Below are positions 8,258 through 17,588 of a stretch of DNA of 64,000 nucleotides, in pieces. The stretch is from Nocardia sp. BMG51109 (GTDB taxonomy: Bacteria > Actinomycetota > Actinomycetes > Mycobacteriales > Mycobacteriaceae): contig NZ_JAFQ01000004.1 of the NCBI RefSeq assembly GCF_000526215.1, positions 6,014,001-6,078,000 on the forward strand, given 5' to 3'. Both the position numbers and the translations under genes were made by a program. The notes under the pieces were generated by a model. That model was not told the origin of the DNA. It searched no databases and worked only from the letters and a program-made list of their open reading frames with translations. How positions within the stretch are numbered: the first letter of the stretch is position 1; every line of letters begins with the position of its first letter.

Positions 8258-9448
8258 TCAGTACGGCAACTCGACTTCGGCGGTGCAGCTCACCAGCACA
8301 CCGCCGTCCTGATTGGTGAGCCGCAGCTTCACCTGCACCAGCGGCACACCCCACGCCGAATCCGCGTCCTTGCCGACGATCTCGGCGTCGAAATAGGTCA
8401 CGTCGCCCTCGAACGCGGGACCGCGGAAGTCGGCCTTGGTGTGGCGCACCATGCCGTCGAGGCCCGCCCAGTAGGCGAGATAGTCGGTGCACCAGGCGCC
8501 CATCGTGGCGCCGTACCCGTAGGCGCGCGCCATGCCGACCTCGCCGGCCTTGTCGGCGTCGATGTGCCCGCGCGAGGGGCCGACGTAGAGGCCGTCGCGC
8601 TTGCGCGGATCGATCCGGGCGCCCTCCTCGTCGAACCCGAAACCCTCTGTCCAGCCCGGATCCTGGTAGATCCACGGATCCTCGATGCCCGCGGGCGCGG
8701 TCCAGTGGAAGGTGCCCCAGATGTTGAACAGGAAGGCGCGGTACTCGGTGGTGAAGCTCGCGAGGGTGTGCGGCCCGATCACCCGGCGCGGCAGCTTGTC
8801 GCCGACCTTGACCTCGTCGAAATGCGGTGAGACACCGGCACGATTGGACAGCAGCCACTCGTGCCGCAGCTGGTCCACCGCGGCCAGTTCCTCCGCGGTC
8901 CAGCTCTTCACCGCGCCCAGCTGGTTCTCGTACATGCCGCGCTTGGTGGCCTCGGCGGCCAGATAGCGGATGGCCGTGGAGCGTTCGCGGGCCACCAGCG
9001 CGCCGTGCTGATTGCGGTGGGTGGTGTCGCCGCGCGAAAACATCGTCGGCCCGGCGAACTTCGTGTCCGTGACCTTGTAGTCGTGGAACCGCCGCTCCTG
9101 GAACAGCTGGTCGCCGGGGCGGACCGGGCAGCCGTAGAACCACCATTCCTCACCGCCGAAGATCAGGTGGCTCTCCGGGATGTGGCCCACGCAGGCAGGC
9201 TGGGCACCGTGCCCGTAATCCAGTGCGACGGCAATGGATTGGGGTGCGACGAGCCCGCCGTAGCGCGATTCGCGGGCGAACTCCTGATCCCAGTGCAGCG
9301 GGTTGGGATAGTCCATCGCCATCACCCAGCGGCGGATGTCCGAGGTGCTGCACGGATCCCACAGCTGGCCGCCGCCGACCGGTTTGCCGACCCGGTGGTC
9401 GACATCGCTCAGGTCGAGTTCGACGGTGGATTCGGTCTTGTCGGTCAT
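8258..9448 (-). CDS. MaoC-family double-hotdog enoyl-CoA hydratase/dehydratase
   Basis: A 396-residue protein with two hotdog halves. The N-terminal half carries the hydratase-2 signature 'MDYPNPLHWDQEF' (D-x-x-NPxH, Asp and His near residues 45-50). A second hotdog begins around residue 215 ('FDEVKVGDKLPRRVIGPHTL') and ends with a 'GATMGAWCTDYLAYWAG' helix. Family members add water to 2-enoyl-CoA in beta-oxidation of bulky substrates. An AGGAG sequence precedes the ATG by five bases. It sits between the AcuI reductase (12-base gap) and the ligase, in one operon. Confidence 0.85.
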   Translation of the reverse strand: MTDKTESTVELDLSDVDHRVGKPVGGGQLWDPCSTSDIRRWVMAMDYPNPLHWDQEFARESRYGGLVAPQSIAVALDYGHGAQPACVGHIPESHLIFGGEEWWFYGCPVRPGDQLFQERRFHDYKVTDTKFAGPTMFSRGDTTHRNQHGALVARERSTAIRYLAAEATKRGMYENQLGAVKSWTAEELAAVDQLRHEWLLSNRAGVSPHFDEVKVGDKLPRRVIGPHTLASFTTEYRAFLFNIWGTFHWTAPAGIEDPWIYQDPGWTEGFGFDEEGARIDPRKRDGLYVGPSRGHIDADKAGEVGMARAYGYGATMGAWCTDYLAYWAGLDGMVRHTKADFRGPAFEGDVTYFDAEIVGKDADSAWGVPLVQVKLRLTNQDGGVLVSCTAEVELPY

Positions 9449-9460
9449 GAATACTCCTGA

Positions 9461-10444
9461 TCACCGATTCACGTCGACGACGTAGCGCCCGCGGACGGTG
9501 CCGTCGATGAGCTTGTCCGCCGTCGGGATCGCCTCCGCCAGAGTGACTTCCCGGGCGATCGAGTCCAGCGCGGCCGGGTCGAGATCGCGGGCGAGCCGGC
9601 CCCAGGCGTCCAGGCGGCGCTGCTTGTCGGCCTTCACGCTGTCGACGCCCAGCAGCGTGACGCCGCGCAGGATGAAGGGTGCGACGGTACCGGGGAAGTC
9701 CATGCCCTGGGCGAGCCCGCAGGCCGCCACCGCACCGTTGTACCGGGTCTGCGCGCAGACGTTGGCGAGGGTGTGGCTGCCGACGGTGTCGATCGCGCCG
9801 GCCCAGCGCTCCTTCTGCAAGGGCTTGCCGCGCTCACCGAGTTCCGCGCGGTCCACCACGGTGCCCGCGCCGAGCTGCTGGAGATAGGCCGTCTCCGAGG
9901 ACTTTCCGGTGGCGGCGGCGACCGTGAACCCGGCCTTGGTGAGCAGCGCGATGGCAATGCTGCCGACGCCGCCGGTCGCACCCGTCACCAGGATCTCGCC
10001 CTGATCGGGCCGGATGCCGTGGCGCAGCAGGGCATCGACGCACAGGCTCGCGGTGTAACCGGCGGTGCCGATCGACATCGCCTGGCGGGCGGTGAACTCC
10101 GGGGGGAGCGGTACGAGCCAGTCGCCGTTCAGCCGGGCGCGCTGGGCCAGACCGCCCCAGTGTCCCTCGCCGACGCCCCAGCCGTTGAGGACCACCTGAT
10201 CGCCCGTGGACCAGTCCGGGTGGGTGCTGTCGGTGACGACCCCGGCGAGGTCGATGCCGGGCACCATCGGGAACGACCGGGCGATCGGCGAGCTCCCCGT
10301 GATGGCCAGGGCGTCTTTGTAGTTGAGGGTGGAGTAGGCGACGTCGACGGTGACGTCGCCCTCGGGGAGGTTCGCCTCGTCCACGTTCGTCAGCGTGACC
10401 TGCTGGCCCGCCTCGTTCTTGTCGATGAGCAATGCCGCAAACAT
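9461..10444 (-). CDS. acuI: AcuI/YhdH-type NADPH-dependent acrylyl-CoA reductase (MDR family)
   Basis: A 327-residue medium-chain dehydrogenase/reductase without the structural zinc lobe. The YhdH/AcuI pattern is clear: '[11 protein letters not shown]', '[13 protein letters not shown]', '[14 protein letters not shown]', the nucleotide-binding '[16 protein letters not shown]' and a C-terminal '[10 protein letters not shown]'. AcuI proteins reduce acryloyl-CoA to propionyl-CoA, detoxifying a reactive enoyl-CoA; here a related short or branched enoyl-CoA is plausible. First gene of the acuI-maoC-ligase operon, with two cluster operators just upstream. The symbol is given on family grounds. Confidence 0.83.
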   Translation of the reverse strand: MFAALLIDKNEAGQQVTLTNVDEANLPEGDVTVDVAYSTLNYKDALAITGSSPIARSFPMVPGIDLAGVVTDSTHPDWSTGDQVVLNGWGVGEGHWGGLAQRARLNGDWLVPLPPEFTARQAMSIGTAGYTASLCVDALLRHGIRPDQGEILVTGATGGVGSIAIALLTKAGFTVAAATGKSSETAYLQQLGAGTVVDRAELGERGKPLQKERWAGAIDTVGSHTLANVCAQTRYNGAVAACGLAQGMDFPGTVAPFILRGVTLLGVDSVKADKQRRLDAWGRLARDLDPAALDSIAREVTLAEAIPTADKLIDGTVRGRYVVDVNR

Positions 10445-10515
10445 TCGCCGGCGAGTCCTTTCTTCGCCCGTGGACGACGACGCTGTGCACGCTGTGCACT
10501 ACATGTGTCGATCAT

Positions 10516-10530
10516 GAGAATATAATTCTC
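10516..10530. promoter_or_regulatory. Perfect GAGAAT-N3-ATTCTC operator upstream of acuI operon
   Basis: GAGAAT-ATA-ATTCTC, a perfect 6-3-6 inverted repeat, 72 bases before the acuI start. With the sites at 41820 and 43440 it defines the consensus of the cluster. Confidence 0.75.
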
Positions 10531-10537
10531 CACTGTG

Positions 10538-10552
10538 GCGAATGGTATTTCC
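10538..10552. promoter_or_regulatory. Second operator of the pair upstream of acuI operon
   Basis: GCGAAT-GGT-ATTTCC, a 6-3-6 site matching 10 of 12 consensus half-site positions, seven bases beyond the perfect site at 10516. The 22-base centre-to-centre spacing is about two helical turns, allowing two dimers on one DNA face. The same spacing class recurs at 25299/25320. Confidence 0.6.
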
Positions 10553-10593
10553 ATTGGTGTGGGGTGTCAACCGGCGGTCGCCGGAAGTGCTGG

Positions 10594-11364
10594 TCAGCGC
10601 GCGGTCCAGCCACCGTCGACGACGATGGTCTGACCGGTCACGTAGCGGGCCGCGTCTCCGGCGAGCCAGACGATCGCGCCGGCGATGTCCTCGGCCTTCG
10701 CCTCGGTGGGGAGCGGAGTGTTGCGGCGCAGATATCTGGCACCGCGTTCGTCGTCGTAGAGGCTGTCGGTGATCTCGCTGCGAAAGAAGCCGGGCGCCAC
10801 CGTGTTCACCCGGATCGAGTGCCGCGCCCACTGCACGGCCAGTTCGGTCGTCAGGCCGGAGATGCCGGATTTGCTTGCCGCATAGGAAGCCTGGGGAATG
10901 CCGGGGATGCCGACCCGGCCGCTGATCGAGGAGACGTTGACGATCGAGCCCCGCCCGACGTCCCGCATATGCGGAAAGACCGCCTGGCACAGGCGGAACG
11001 GAGCCACCAGGTTGAGCGCCAGGGTCCGCTCGATCGCGTCCGGGGTTTCGGACTCCGCCGGATCCTCGCCGAAGCGGTTCCCGGCGGCGTTGATCAGGAT
11101 TTCCGGCGGCCCCAGCGCATCGGTCACCGAGGGAACCACCGCGTCGACCCCCTCGCCCAGATCGCAGGCCACCGGGTGGCCGTCGATCCGGGCGGCGAGT
11201 TCGGCCAGCCGGTCCGCGCGCCGGGCCACCACCGCGACCCGGGCGCCGAGCGCGGCGAGCGATTCCGCGACCACCTCGCCGAGCCCGGACGACGCGCCGG
11301 TGACGATCGCTACCCGGCCGTCGAGGCCGAAGAGGTGGGCGAGACGGTCCAGCGGCGTGCTCAC
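10594..11364 (-). CDS. SDR family NAD(P)-dependent oxidoreductase
   Basis: A 256-residue classical short-chain dehydrogenase. It has 'VAIVTGASSGLGEVVAESL' (TGxxxGxG), 'LINAAGN' (NAAG), the catalytic 'VNVSSISG ... ASYAASKSGI' (Ser, YxxxK) and 'VNTVAPGFFRSEI'. The family oxidises secondary alcohols or reduces ketones, often at the 3-hydroxyacyl-CoA stage. It starts with GTG overlapping the stop of the ligase gene by four bases, so the pair is translationally coupled. Confidence 0.9.
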   Translation of the reverse strand: MSTPLDRLAHLFGLDGRVAIVTGASSGLGEVVAESLAALGARVAVVARRADRLAELAARIDGHPVACDLGEGVDAVVPSVTDALGPPEILINAAGNRFGEDPAESETPDAIERTLALNLVAPFRLCQAVFPHMRDVGRGSIVNVSSISGRVGIPGIPQASYAASKSGISGLTTELAVQWARHSIRVNTVAPGFFRSEITDSLYDDERGARYLRRNTPLPTEAKAEDIAGAIVWLAGDAARYVTGQTIVVDGGWTAR

Positions 11365-12932
11365 GGCTGCCTCCCGGCCGGGGGTGCGACGAGTTCGGCG
11401 AGGCGGGTTCGTTCGATCTTGCCCATGGCGTTCATCGGCAGGGCGTCCACCCGGGTCCAGATCTCGGGCACCTTGTAGCCCGCCAGTTCGCGGCGGCACA
11501 GTGCGGCGAGTTCCTCGAAATCGACTGCGGAGCCGACGCTCTCGATGATCGCGGCGACCTTCTGCCCGAGCCGTTCGTCCGGCACCGCGCAGACCGCGGC
11601 CTTGGCGACGTCCGGGTGCGCGCCGAGGACGCGCTCCACCTCGAGCGGATAGACGTTGGCGCCGCCGCGGATGATCACCATCTTCTTGCGGTCCAGCACC
11701 GAGAGATTGCCCTCGGCGTCGACGGTGCCGATATCGCCGGTCGGGATCGGGGCGGGCGGGGCCGGGCGGACGCGGCCGCCCTCCCAGTAGCCGAGCAGCG
11801 GCGTCCAGAGCCCGGCCCACGGGCCGGTGCGAGTGCCCGCGAGCCGCAGTTCGCCAGGCTCTCCGGGGGGCAGCCGGTGGCCGTCGTCGTCGTAGGCGGC
11901 GACGTCGTACTGCGGCAGCAGCCGGCCGCTGCCGCCGGAGAGCCAGTCGCGGCCGGGCGGGTCGATCGAGACCACGGTCGGCGCCTCGGTCAGCCCGTAG
12001 GTGGCGCGGGGGACCGGTCCGTGCGCCTCGGCGAAGGCGGTGCGGACCGAGTCGGGGGTGTCGCTGGCGCCGCTCCAGACCTCCCGCAGCGATCCGAGAT
12101 CCAGATGCGGCTGTCGCGCCAGATCGTAGAGCTGGGCGGGTGCGCCGTTCCAGACCGTGACCCGGTGCGCGGCAATCCATTCCGCGACGCCGTCGACGTC
12201 GCGGCGATCCATGACCACCGCGCAGCCGCCCGCCTGGGCGGTGAGCAGGGTCGACAGCACCAGCATATTGAGCACGGTGAACGGGAAGCTGTCGCCCTTG
12301 CGCAGGTCCGGGCCCCAGCCGCGGGTGGCGACCAGGGCGGCGCCGGGCAGCATCAGGTTGCGCTGGCTGTGCACCACCGCCTTGGGCTGCCCGGATGTGC
12401 CGCTGGTGAAGGCGATTCCGGCCGGGGCGTCGATGTCGTGGTCGACGTGCGGTGCCTGCGAGCCGGCGCCCAGCAGCGACGCCCAGCGTTCGGGATCGAC
12501 GGTCGCCGGGGATTCCACCCGGCAGCGCGCGCCGGCGAGTACGACCGCCGGATCGATGAGGTCGGCGAGGTGCCGCTGTTCGCTCCCGGACAACGCCTCG
12601 CCGATACCCGCCCACACCGCGCCGATGCGCTGCGCACCGTGGAAGGCGGCCACGATGTCGAGATCGTTGGGCAGGCAGGCCGCCACCCGGTCGCCGGGCC
12701 GCGCGCCCAGCGACCACAGCGCACCGGCCGCACGCTCGGCCTGTTCGTCGAGTTCGGCGTAACTCCAAGCGCCCGAGGCGGCTTCGACGGCCGGGGCGTC
12801 GGGACGCGCGGCGAGGGCGGCGTCCAGCACCCGGGCGATCGGCCGCGGGGGACCCGGCGGGCCTCCGCCGTCGCCTTCCCGTGGGCCGTCGCCGTTGACA
12901 CCGCGTGGGCCGCCGCCATTGACACTGTCCAC
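11361..12932 (-). CDS. AMP-dependent acyl-CoA synthetase/ligase
   Basis: About 523 residues, ANL superfamily. Motifs: 'GIAFTSGTSGQPKAVVHSQ' (P-loop), 'RATYGLTEAPTVV' (A5), 'PTGDIGTVDAEGNLSVLDRKKM' (A7/A8), 'IIRGGANVYPLEVERVL' and 'ALPMNAMGKIERTRL' (catalytic Lys). An ATG at 12968 is also in frame but has no ribosome site; GTG at 12932 has AAGGA five bases before it and is preferred. Either way the N-terminus has a Gly/Pro-rich, probably disordered stretch before the first helix. It heads a ligase-SDR operon divergent from the CaiB operon. Confidence 0.85.
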   Translation of the reverse strand: MDSVNGGGPRGVNGDGPREGDGGGPPGPPRPIARVLDAALAARPDAPAVEAASGAWSYAELDEQAERAAGALWSLGARPGDRVAACLPNDLDIVAAFHGAQRIGAVWAGIGEALSGSEQRHLADLIDPAVVLAGARCRVESPATVDPERWASLLGAGSQAPHVDHDIDAPAGIAFTSGTSGQPKAVVHSQRNLMLPGAALVATRGWGPDLRKGDSFPFTVLNMLVLSTLLTAQAGGCAVVMDRRDVDGVAEWIAAHRVTVWNGAPAQLYDLARQPHLDLGSLREVWSGASDTPDSVRTAFAEAHGPVPRATYGLTEAPTVVSIDPPGRDWLSGGSGRLLPQYDVAAYDDDGHRLPPGEPGELRLAGTRTGPWAGLWTPLLGYWEGGRVRPAPPAPIPTGDIGTVDAEGNLSVLDRKKMVIIRGGANVYPLEVERVLGAHPDVAKAAVCAVPDERLGQKVAAIIESVGSAVDFEELAALCRRELAGYKVPEIWTRVDALPMNAMGKIERTRLAELVAPPAGRQP

Positions 12933-13042
12933 GCAGTCCTTGATATCACTATCCTTACAAAGATTCATCAGATAGACCGGAAAGCGCCGAGAGCGAGACC
13001 GATGTCCCCGGTGCCGGTGCGGTCGCGAACAAGGACGTGGCG

Positions 13043-14206
13043 ATGGAATATGCAGGTCCGCTGTCCGGTATCCGTGTCATCGACCTGACGGCGATGGTCA
13101 TGGGTCCGTACTGCACACAGATCATGGCCGATATGGGCGCGGAGGTCATCAAGATCGAGCCGCCCGCCGGGGACAACACCCGCTACATCTCGGTGGGTCC
13201 GGAGCGGGGGATGGCCGGTGTCTTCGTCAACGTGAACCGCGGCAAACGCAGTGTGGTGCTCGATCTGCGGAGCGCGGAAGGTGAAGCGGCACTGCGTGAT
13301 CTGATCGCCGGGAGCGACGTGTTCATCCACTCGATGCGCGCCGCGGCGGTCGAGCGGCTGGGCTTCGGGTACGACGCGGTGGCCGCCGTGAACCCGGCGA
13401 TCGTCTACACCAACTGTTACGGCTACGGCAGGCGCGGTCGCGATGCCGGTCGCACCGCCTACGACGACACCATCCAGGCGGAGTGCGGATTGCCGGACGT
13501 CCAGCGGCAACTCACCGGGAGTACCGGCTATGTCGGCACCATCATGGCCGACAAGATCGCCGGGCTGACCGCGCTGTACGCGACGACGATGGCGCTGTTC
13601 CATCGCGAACGCACGGGGGAGGGGCAGGAGGTCGAGGTCGCCATGTTCGAGACCATGGCCGCGTTCATGCTCGTGGAACACGCGAACGGGGCGATGTTCG
13701 ACCCGCCGCTGGGCAGTGCGGCCTACCCGCGCGCCGTGGCGCCCAACCGCAAGCCCTACCGCACCGCCGACGGCCACATCTCCGCGCTGGTCTACAACGA
13801 CAAGCAGTGGGCGGCGTTCGTGGAGGCGGTGCAACCGCCCTGGGCCGGACCGGAATTCGCGACCCTGGAACAGCGGGCGGCGCGGATCGACACGATCTAC
13901 GCCCGGCTCGGCGAGACCTTCGCCGAGCGGACCACCGACGAGTGGCTGGAACTCCTGCGCGCCCTGGATATTCCGGCCGCCCGCGTCAACTCGCTGGACG
14001 ACCTGTTCGAGAATCCGCATCTGCTCGACTCCGGATTCTTCGAGACCGTCGACAGCCCGAATGGCCCGGTGCGGTTTCCGGGGCCGCCGGCATGGTTCTC
14101 GCGCACGCCCGGGCGGGTCGCGGGACCGGCGCCGCGGCTGGGCGCCGATACCGCGCAGGTGGTGTCCGAGCTGCGGTCCGCCGAGACGAACGGCCGGGCG
14201 CGATGA
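13043..14206 (+). CDS. CaiB/BaiF family CoA-transferase (family III)
   Basis: A 387-residue family III CoA-transferase, which moves CoA between acyl-CoA and free acid through an aspartyl-CoA thioester. N-terminal 'LSGIRVIDLTAMVMGPYCTQIMADMGAEVIKIEPP' and 'VNRGKRSVVLDLRS' are diagnostic. The conserved catalytic Asp is probably the one in 'GTIMADKIAG' near residue 173. ATG 13043 is chosen: AAGGA lies seven bases upstream, whereas the in-frame GTG at 13037 would be only one base from it. It heads a three-gene operon with a second CoA-transferase (ATGA overlap) and a crotonase. Confidence 0.9.
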   Translation: MEYAGPLSGIRVIDLTAMVMGPYCTQIMADMGAEVIKIEPPAGDNTRYISVGPERGMAGVFVNVNRGKRSVVLDLRSAEGEAALRDLIAGSDVFIHSMRAAAVERLGFGYDAVAAVNPAIVYTNCYGYGRRGRDAGRTAYDDTIQAECGLPDVQRQLTGSTGYVGTIMADKIAGLTALYATTMALFHRERTGEGQEVEVAMFETMAAFMLVEHANGAMFDPPLGSAAYPRAVAPNRKPYRTADGHISALVYNDKQWAAFVEAVQPPWAGPEFATLEQRAARIDTIYARLGETFAERTTDEWLELLRALDIPAARVNSLDDLFENPHLLDSGFFETVDSPNGPVRFPGPPAWFSRTPGRVAGPAPRLGADTAQVVSELRSAETNGRAR

Positions 14207-15462
14207 CCCCCGACGAGCTGGACCTGCGGGAGATCCTGCGGCCGGGTGACCGGATCGTGGTCGGGCAGGCCTGCGGTGAGCCGCAGACGTTGGTCGAGGC
14301 GCTGATCGCGCAGGGCGGGGAGATCGGCGGGCTGTCGGCGTTCATCGCCACGAGCTTCTCCGGGCTGTTCACCCCGGCGGCCACCGAGTCGTTCGCGCTG
14401 TCCAGCATGGGGGCGATCGGGGCGCTGCGGGCGGTGGCGAAGGAGCACCGGCTGGCCGTCGTGCCGTGCCATGTCGGCCGGGTGGGTCCGTTGATCGAGG
14501 CCGGAATCCTCGGCTGCGACGTGGCTTTCGTTCAGGTGAGCCCCGCCGACGAGCGCGGGGAGCACAGCCTCGGACTGATCAGCGACTACGTGCGGGCGGC
14601 CGTCGCGGCGGCTCGCGTGGTGGTCGCGGAGGTCAACGATCAGGTTCCGCACACGTTCGGGGAGCGGCTGTCCGCGTCCGAGATCGACTACGCCGTCACG
14701 GTTTCCCGGACACCGGTGCGGGTGCCGCCCGCGCGGATCGGTCCGGTGGACGAGGCCATCGCCGCACATGCCGCCGCCTATATCGACGACGGCGCGGTGC
14801 TACAGACCGGTGTGGGCGCGGTGCCCGACGCCATACTGCGGCTGCTGCGCGACCGCACCGATCTCGGGGTGCACTCCGGGATGATCGGCGACGGCCTGGT
14901 CGACCTGGTGGAGGCGGGCGCTGTCACCAACGCGCGCAAGAAGATCGACCGCGGTGTCTCGATCACCGGTGCCCTCATCGGCACCGAGCGGCTGTACCGG
15001 TTCGCCGACCGCAATCCGGCCCTGCGGATGTGCACGACCGGCTACACGCACGACGCCGGTGTGCTGGCGCAGGTGGAGCGGCTGGTCACGGTGAACTCCG
15101 CGATGGAGGTCGATCTGACCGGTCAGGTGAACGCCGAGCAGAGCGGCGCGGCCTATGTCGGCGGCACCGGTGGTCAGGTGGATTTCGTTCGGGCCGGGGC
15201 GCGTTCGCCGGGCGGGCACGCGATCATCGCGCTCCCCGCGACCGCCAAGGGCGGCACGATCAGCCGCATCACCCCGGCACTGTCCGGGCCGGTGACAACG
15301 GCCCGCAGCGACGTCGACGTGATCGTCACCGAATTCGGCGCGGCGGAACTCGCCGGACAATCCCTCGCCGAGCGCACCCGCAGGCTGATCGCCGTGGCGC
15401 ACCCCGACTTTCGCGAAGAGCTCGAGCGAGAAGCGTACGTGATCCAGCAGAGAGGTTTCTGA
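14203..15462 (+). CDS. Acetyl-CoA hydrolase / 4-hydroxybutyrate-type CoA-transferase (family I)
   Basis: A 419-residue family I CoA-transferase of the acetyl-CoA hydrolase/4-hydroxybutyrate CoA-transferase group. It has the 'LQTGVGAVPDAIL' (GxGxxP) loop, 'GVHSGMIGDGLVDLVEAGAVTN', and 'VNSAMEVDLTGQVNAE' carrying the likely catalytic Glu. The C-terminal half has 'VDVIVTEFGAAEL'. It would transfer CoA from a donor such as acetyl-CoA. The start overlaps the upstream CaiB gene stop by ATGA and the end overlaps the crotonase start by one base. Two CoA-transferases of different families in one operon is unusual. Confidence 0.87.
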   Translation: MTPDELDLREILRPGDRIVVGQACGEPQTLVEALIAQGGEIGGLSAFIATSFSGLFTPAATESFALSSMGAIGALRAVAKEHRLAVVPCHVGRVGPLIEAGILGCDVAFVQVSPADERGEHSLGLISDYVRAAVAAARVVVAEVNDQVPHTFGERLSASEIDYAVTVSRTPVRVPPARIGPVDEAIAAHAAAYIDDGAVLQTGVGAVPDAILRLLRDRTDLGVHSGMIGDGLVDLVEAGAVTNARKKIDRGVSITGALIGTERLYRFADRNPALRMCTTGYTHDAGVLAQVERLVTVNSAMEVDLTGQVNAEQSGAAYVGGTGGQVDFVRAGARSPGGHAIIALPATAKGGTISRITPALSGPVTTARSDVDVIVTEFGAAELAGQSLAERTRRLIAVAHPDFREELEREAYVIQQRGF

Positions 15463-16289
15463 TGTCCGACGCCCCAGCATCGCCCGGCAATTCCGCATCC
15501 CGCGATGTTTCCGCCCAGGCCCCCTCCGAGGCAGTACTTTTCGAGGCGCGCCCGGACGGCATCGCGGTGATCACCCTGAACCGCCCGGAGCGGCGCAACT
15601 GCCTGGCGGCGGACGTGCGCGCCGGGCTGTTCGAGGCGTGGGACCGGTTCGAGCGCGATCCCGCACTGCGCGTGGCGATCCTGACCGGGGCGGGCCCGAA
15701 GGCATTCTGCGCGGGCGGCGACCTCGAGGAGATGGTGGCGACCGGAATGGGAGTGCCACCGCGCGAGATGTTCCCGCTGCCCTACGACACCCTCGAACTG
15801 TCCAAGCCCACCATCGCGGCCGTCAACGGCGCCGCCTTCGCCGGCGGCTGGATGATCGCCCAGGCCTGCGACCTGTGCGTCGCCAGCACCACCGCCACCT
15901 TCGCGATCACGGAGGTGAAGGTGGGCCGCAGCTCCCCGTGGGCCGCACCGCTGATCCACATGATCCCGCAGCGCATCATGATGGAACTGCTGCTGACCGG
16001 CAAGCCGATCAACGCCCGCCGCGCCTACGAGATCGGCTTGGTGAACCGGCTGGCGGAACCGGGCGAATTGCTGGATACCGCAGTGGAGTTGGCCGCCGAG
16101 GTGCTGGCAGGCGCCCCACTATCGGTGCGCGCGGCCCGCGATACGGTCATGCTCGCGACGGAGATGGGGCGTTCCGCGGCCTTGCAGGCGGCGCGGCACG
16201 CGTCGGTCGAGTGCTACACCAGCGAGGATGCGCAGGAAGGACCGAAAGCCTTTGCGGAGAAGCGTAGACCGCGGTGGAAGGGCCGGTGA
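15462..16289 (+). CDS. Enoyl-CoA hydratase/isomerase (crotonase) family protein
   Basis: A 275-residue crotonase. Oxyanion-hole segments are 'KAFCAGGDLEEM' and 'AAVNGAAFAGGWMIAQACD'. Both acidic positions used by classical enoyl-CoA hydratase seem kept: Glu in 'AITEVKVG' and Glu in 'MMELLLTGK'. 'VNRLAEPGELL' and the C-terminal 'EGPKAFAEKRRPRWKGR' follow family form. Hydration of a 2-enoyl-CoA is therefore plausible. Translationally coupled (TGATG) to the CoA-transferase upstream; last gene of its operon. Confidence 0.9.
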   Translation: MSDAPASPGNSASRDVSAQAPSEAVLFEARPDGIAVITLNRPERRNCLAADVRAGLFEAWDRFERDPALRVAILTGAGPKAFCAGGDLEEMVATGMGVPPREMFPLPYDTLELSKPTIAAVNGAAFAGGWMIAQACDLCVASTTATFAITEVKVGRSSPWAAPLIHMIPQRIMMELLLTGKPINARRAYEIGLVNRLAEPGELLDTAVELAAEVLAGAPLSVRAARDTVMLATEMGRSAALQAARHASVECYTSEDAQEGPKAFAEKRRPRWKGR

Positions 16290-16442
16290 CGCGGATGTGC
16301 CCGGTCCGCTGGATCCGGCCCGATCCGTCGGTGCCGGGGCATGATTTGTCGGTGTGGTGTTGCCGAAGTTGTGATAGGAGGCTGGATTTCGGCCCTGGTC
16401 CGGCGAGCCCGGTGCAAGAATTATCGCGTGGGTGGCACCCCC

Positions 16443-17417
16443 GTGAACACTGTCGTCGACATACGGTCGACGCCCGAGCTTGGGCCCAAGCAGGCGCTCG
16501 AGCAGTGGGAGGATGTGGTCTCCGGATCCGTTATTCCGATGGCGGTCGGTAATCCGCAGTTGGATCGGTTCCACGGCCGGATCAGGCTTGCTACCTACGA
16601 CACCGTAGGCATCGTATCGATCGAAGCCACACCACACCGGGAATACCGGGCGCGGCGACACACCGGCCAGCCGGACGATCCGGTTCTGACGGTGTGCTTT
16701 CAGACAGTCGGCCGGTCCCGGATGGACATATCCGGTCGAGTCGGCGCGATCGAGTCGAGCGGGATGTACATCTACGATAGCACTGACACAATAGACGCAT
16801 GCTATGAGAGTGCGTGGGGAGTGACCCTGGCGCTGGCGCCGATGTCCAGCATTGTGGAGCGGACCGGGTTGCCGATCGGTCGGCTACCCATCAATGCTCG
16901 GCTGCCCACCGTCAACGGCGCGGTCGGTGTGATCGAGCGGTTCTTCCGGGGGCTGCTGGCGGTGCAGCAGACCGACCCGGCGGCCGCGGCGGTGCTGGGC
17001 GCGCACGCTACCGACCTGATCGCCTCGGCGGTCCTGCTGACGTCCGGTACCCGGCTCACGGGGCTGCCGGCGGAGGCGCTGGCCCGGCAGCAGGTGCTGG
17101 CGTTCGTCCGGAATCATTACACCGAACCGGATCTCACGATGGACCGGATCGCGCAGGCGTGCGCGGTGTCGCGGCGCACTCTGTATCGGTTGTTCGAGGA
17201 TGTCGAGGGTGGTGTCGGTGCGATTGTGCGGCGGCGCCGTATCGGTACTGCGCAGGCTTGGCTTCGCGCGGACCGTGTTCGGTCGCTCGAGTCGGTCGCC
17301 GCGGGGTGCGGTTTCGCTTCGGATCGGCACTTCTATCGGGTCTTCAAGCAGCAGACGGGTATGACGCCCGGCGAGTACCGGGTGCTGCAGCACACGGCAC
17401 CGTTACCGGATGCGTAA
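16443..17417 (+). CDS. AraC family transcriptional regulator
   Basis: A regulator of about 324 residues with an N-terminal sensor region of the AraC-binding-like type and a C-terminal double HTH. The HTH reads 'DLTMDRIAQACAVSRRTLYRLFE' and 'SLESVAAGCGFASDRHFYRVFKQQTGMTPGEYR'. Two in-frame GTG codons lie close together (16428 and 16443); the second is preferred, but neither has a strong ribosome site. It follows the CoA-transferase/crotonase operon by about 150 bases and precedes the duplicated flavoprotein-like module. A copy of its 3' end recurs at 18672-18725. Confidence 0.85.
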   Translation: MNTVVDIRSTPELGPKQALEQWEDVVSGSVIPMAVGNPQLDRFHGRIRLATYDTVGIVSIEATPHREYRARRHTGQPDDPVLTVCFQTVGRSRMDISGRVGAIESSGMYIYDSTDTIDACYESAWGVTLALAPMSSIVERTGLPIGRLPINARLPTVNGAVGVIERFFRGLLAVQQTDPAAAAVLGAHATDLIASAVLLTSGTRLTGLPAEALARQQVLAFVRNHYTEPDLTMDRIAQACAVSRRTLYRLFEDVEGGVGAIVRRRRIGTAQAWLRADRVRSLESVAAGCGFASDRHFYRVFKQQTGMTPGEYRVLQHTAPLPDA

Positions 17418-17588
17418 CCCATTTCGTCGGTGTAGCGGCACGATTCGGCAGTGTGGTGGATCGTGTCGGCTGTGACAGTGAGAGGCACCCCGAGTTAGCC
17501 CACCGGTGGCGGATGTGCCGCTGGTGGGCACGATCGTAGATCGGTGGTGGCGATTCTACGGAATGCGAAGGGCCTGAAAGGGTATGGC

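Noticed and set aside
12942..12956. Cluster operator before the 11361 ligase
   Set aside because: Only 7 of 12 half-site positions match; kept as a weak candidate, not a feature.
16290..16442. Extended N-terminus of the AraC protein from 16341
   Set aside because: The upstream extension has no family similarity and no ribosome site; the GTG at 16443 begins the conserved region.
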